Part shown: one piece after another, positions 63,398 to 64,000 of the stretch
How positions within the stretch are numbered: position 1 is the first letter of the stretch
Layout: each line of letters begins with the position of its first letter
Assembly: GCA_903895845.1 (NCBI GenBank)
Contig: CAITVK010000028.1
Span: 62,001 to 126,000, forward strand
Reading direction: 5' to 3'
Origin: an uncultured Chitinophagaceae bacterium
GTDB taxonomy: Bacteria; Bacteroidota; Bacteroidia; Chitinophagales; Chitinophagaceae
DNA: 64,000 nucleotides
Notes under the pieces: generated by a model
What the model saw: only the letters and a program-made list of their open reading frames with translations
The model's database searches: none
Told to the model about the DNA's origin: nothing
Made by a program: the position numbers and the translations under genes

Positions 63398-64000
63398 CTA
63401 AAACTGCAAGTAGATAGGTTTTATCACATCGGCTTGTTTGAACTGAATAGCGATGTATAAGCAAATGAAGAAATAGATAATTTTTAGAGGCATTGGCATA
63501 CGCACAATCAGTTGTTTGAAACTAACCTCTCGCTTGTTACTGATGCCGTGCAACAGAAAAGCAATGAATAACATTGCAAACACAGGCCAATAGGCCGGTA
63601 ACATTACTTTTAAAAGCTTTGGCTGGAAGTTGGTAGCAATTTGCTGTAGCATAATTCCACTATTACTAAAGGTATCACAGCGGAAGAAAATCCAGCAAAG
63701 ACATACAAAATGAAAAGTGATGATGGTAGCAAGTGCATTGGTTGCAATACTCGAACCAGGCAGAACTACCAAATGTTTTCTCCCAAAACTATTGCGTAGC
63801 TTTTCTAATGCAAGCGCCCCACCATGCAAGGTACCCCAAAAAATAAAGTTCCAGCTTGCCCCATGCCAGAAGCCACCAATAAGCATGGTGAGAAAAAGGT
63901 TTCTATATGTTTTGTATTTCCCATTCCTACTTCCTCCTAGCGGGATATATACATAATCCCTCAGCCACGAAGAGAGCGAGATATGCCAACGTTTCCAAAA
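63398..64000 (-). CDS. MBOAT family O-acyltransferase, C-terminal part (cut by window edge)
   Basis: The frame stays open to the window end, and the missing start lies beyond 64000. The last ~200 residues include [23 protein letters not shown] (seen as [12 protein letters not shown] and [10 protein letters not shown]) and the catalytic-His segment [15 protein letters not shown], both typical of AlgI/DltB-type MBOAT enzymes that acetylate polysaccharides. Several membrane segments follow. An internal ATG at 63886 is not the start. Confidence 0.9.
   Translation of the reverse strand, partial: FWKRWHISLSSWLRDYVYIPLGGSRNGKYKTYRNLFLTMLIGGFWHGASWNFIFWGTLHGGALALEKLRNSFGRKHLVVLPGSSIATNALATIITFHFVCLCWIFFRCDTFSNSGIMLQQIATNFQPKLLKVMLPAYWPVFAMLFIAFLLHGISNKREVSFKQLIVRMPMPLKIIYFFICLYIAIQFKQADVIKPIYLQF

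Noticed and set aside
63398-63886. A complete 162-aa membrane protein starting at 63886
   Set aside because: The frame upstream of that ATG continues with conserved MBOAT sequence to the window end, so it is the C-terminal part of a larger gene.

Overview
The window comes from a low-GC Bacteroidota chromosome, most likely Chitinophagaceae or a close relative (inference). Supporting signs are secreted proteins with type IX secretion (T9SS) C-terminal sorting domains, TAnnTTTG-type -7 promoter boxes, a complex I operon with a short NuoG and separate nuoC and nuoD, and many small families typical of the phylum. No rRNA, tRNA, transposase or CRISPR array was found.

Layout. 0-3 kb: a BCS1-like AAA ATPase, a tiny basic protein and a TIR/deoxyribosyltransferase-like protein, facing a WYL regulator; this looks like an accessory, defence-type cassette. 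3-12.5 kb: an MFS exporter, a GH5 glucanase and a four-gene exopolysaccharide operon (orphan histidine kinase, BcsB-like protein, cellulose-synthase-like glycosyltransferase with a GspE-N/MshEN-like N-terminus, polytopic membrane protein). 12.7-15 kb: an ECF sigma factor, a single-pass anti-sigma candidate and a CpxP/Spy-like sensor (CnrH/Y/X-like logic), then a glutamine amidotransferase. 15-18 kb: two surface proteins. 18-28 kb: mixed single genes, including a POT peptide transporter, a protein ending in an EF-Tu domain III-like module, a PstS-like lipoprotein and a TPR protein. 28-42 kb: a complete nuoA-N operon with an inserted SnoaL/NTF2-like secreted protein gene. 42-49 kb: a DnaQ-type exonuclease, a frameshifted Spy-like gene and a 1718-aa T9SS protein. 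49-56 kb: serC with a DUF1015 gene, a pair of M16 peptidase genes (the second interrupted by TAG), pdxH and an outer-membrane barrel. 56-61 kb: a 1526-aa surface protein that shares its repeat domain with the 1718-aa protein. 61-64 kb: an ABC-type ATPase with a PD-(D/E)XK-like partner (candidate defence pair) and the end of an MBOAT acyltransferase gene.

The most unusual signal is in the spaces between genes. Four tandem arrays (23.6, 35.4, 51.4 and 61.0 kb) all have a period of exactly 21 bp but use four unrelated unit sequences, and each lies 5' of a plus-strand gene. One sits inside the nuo operon between nuoH and nuoI. A second class is made of degenerate 7-bp units (GTNNTAA), seen in at least six gaps and often arranged as hairpins, including one between nuoC and nuoD. 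The shared 21-bp period (three codons times seven, or two helical turns) with divergent sequences is unexplained and is the best candidate here for an undescribed system.
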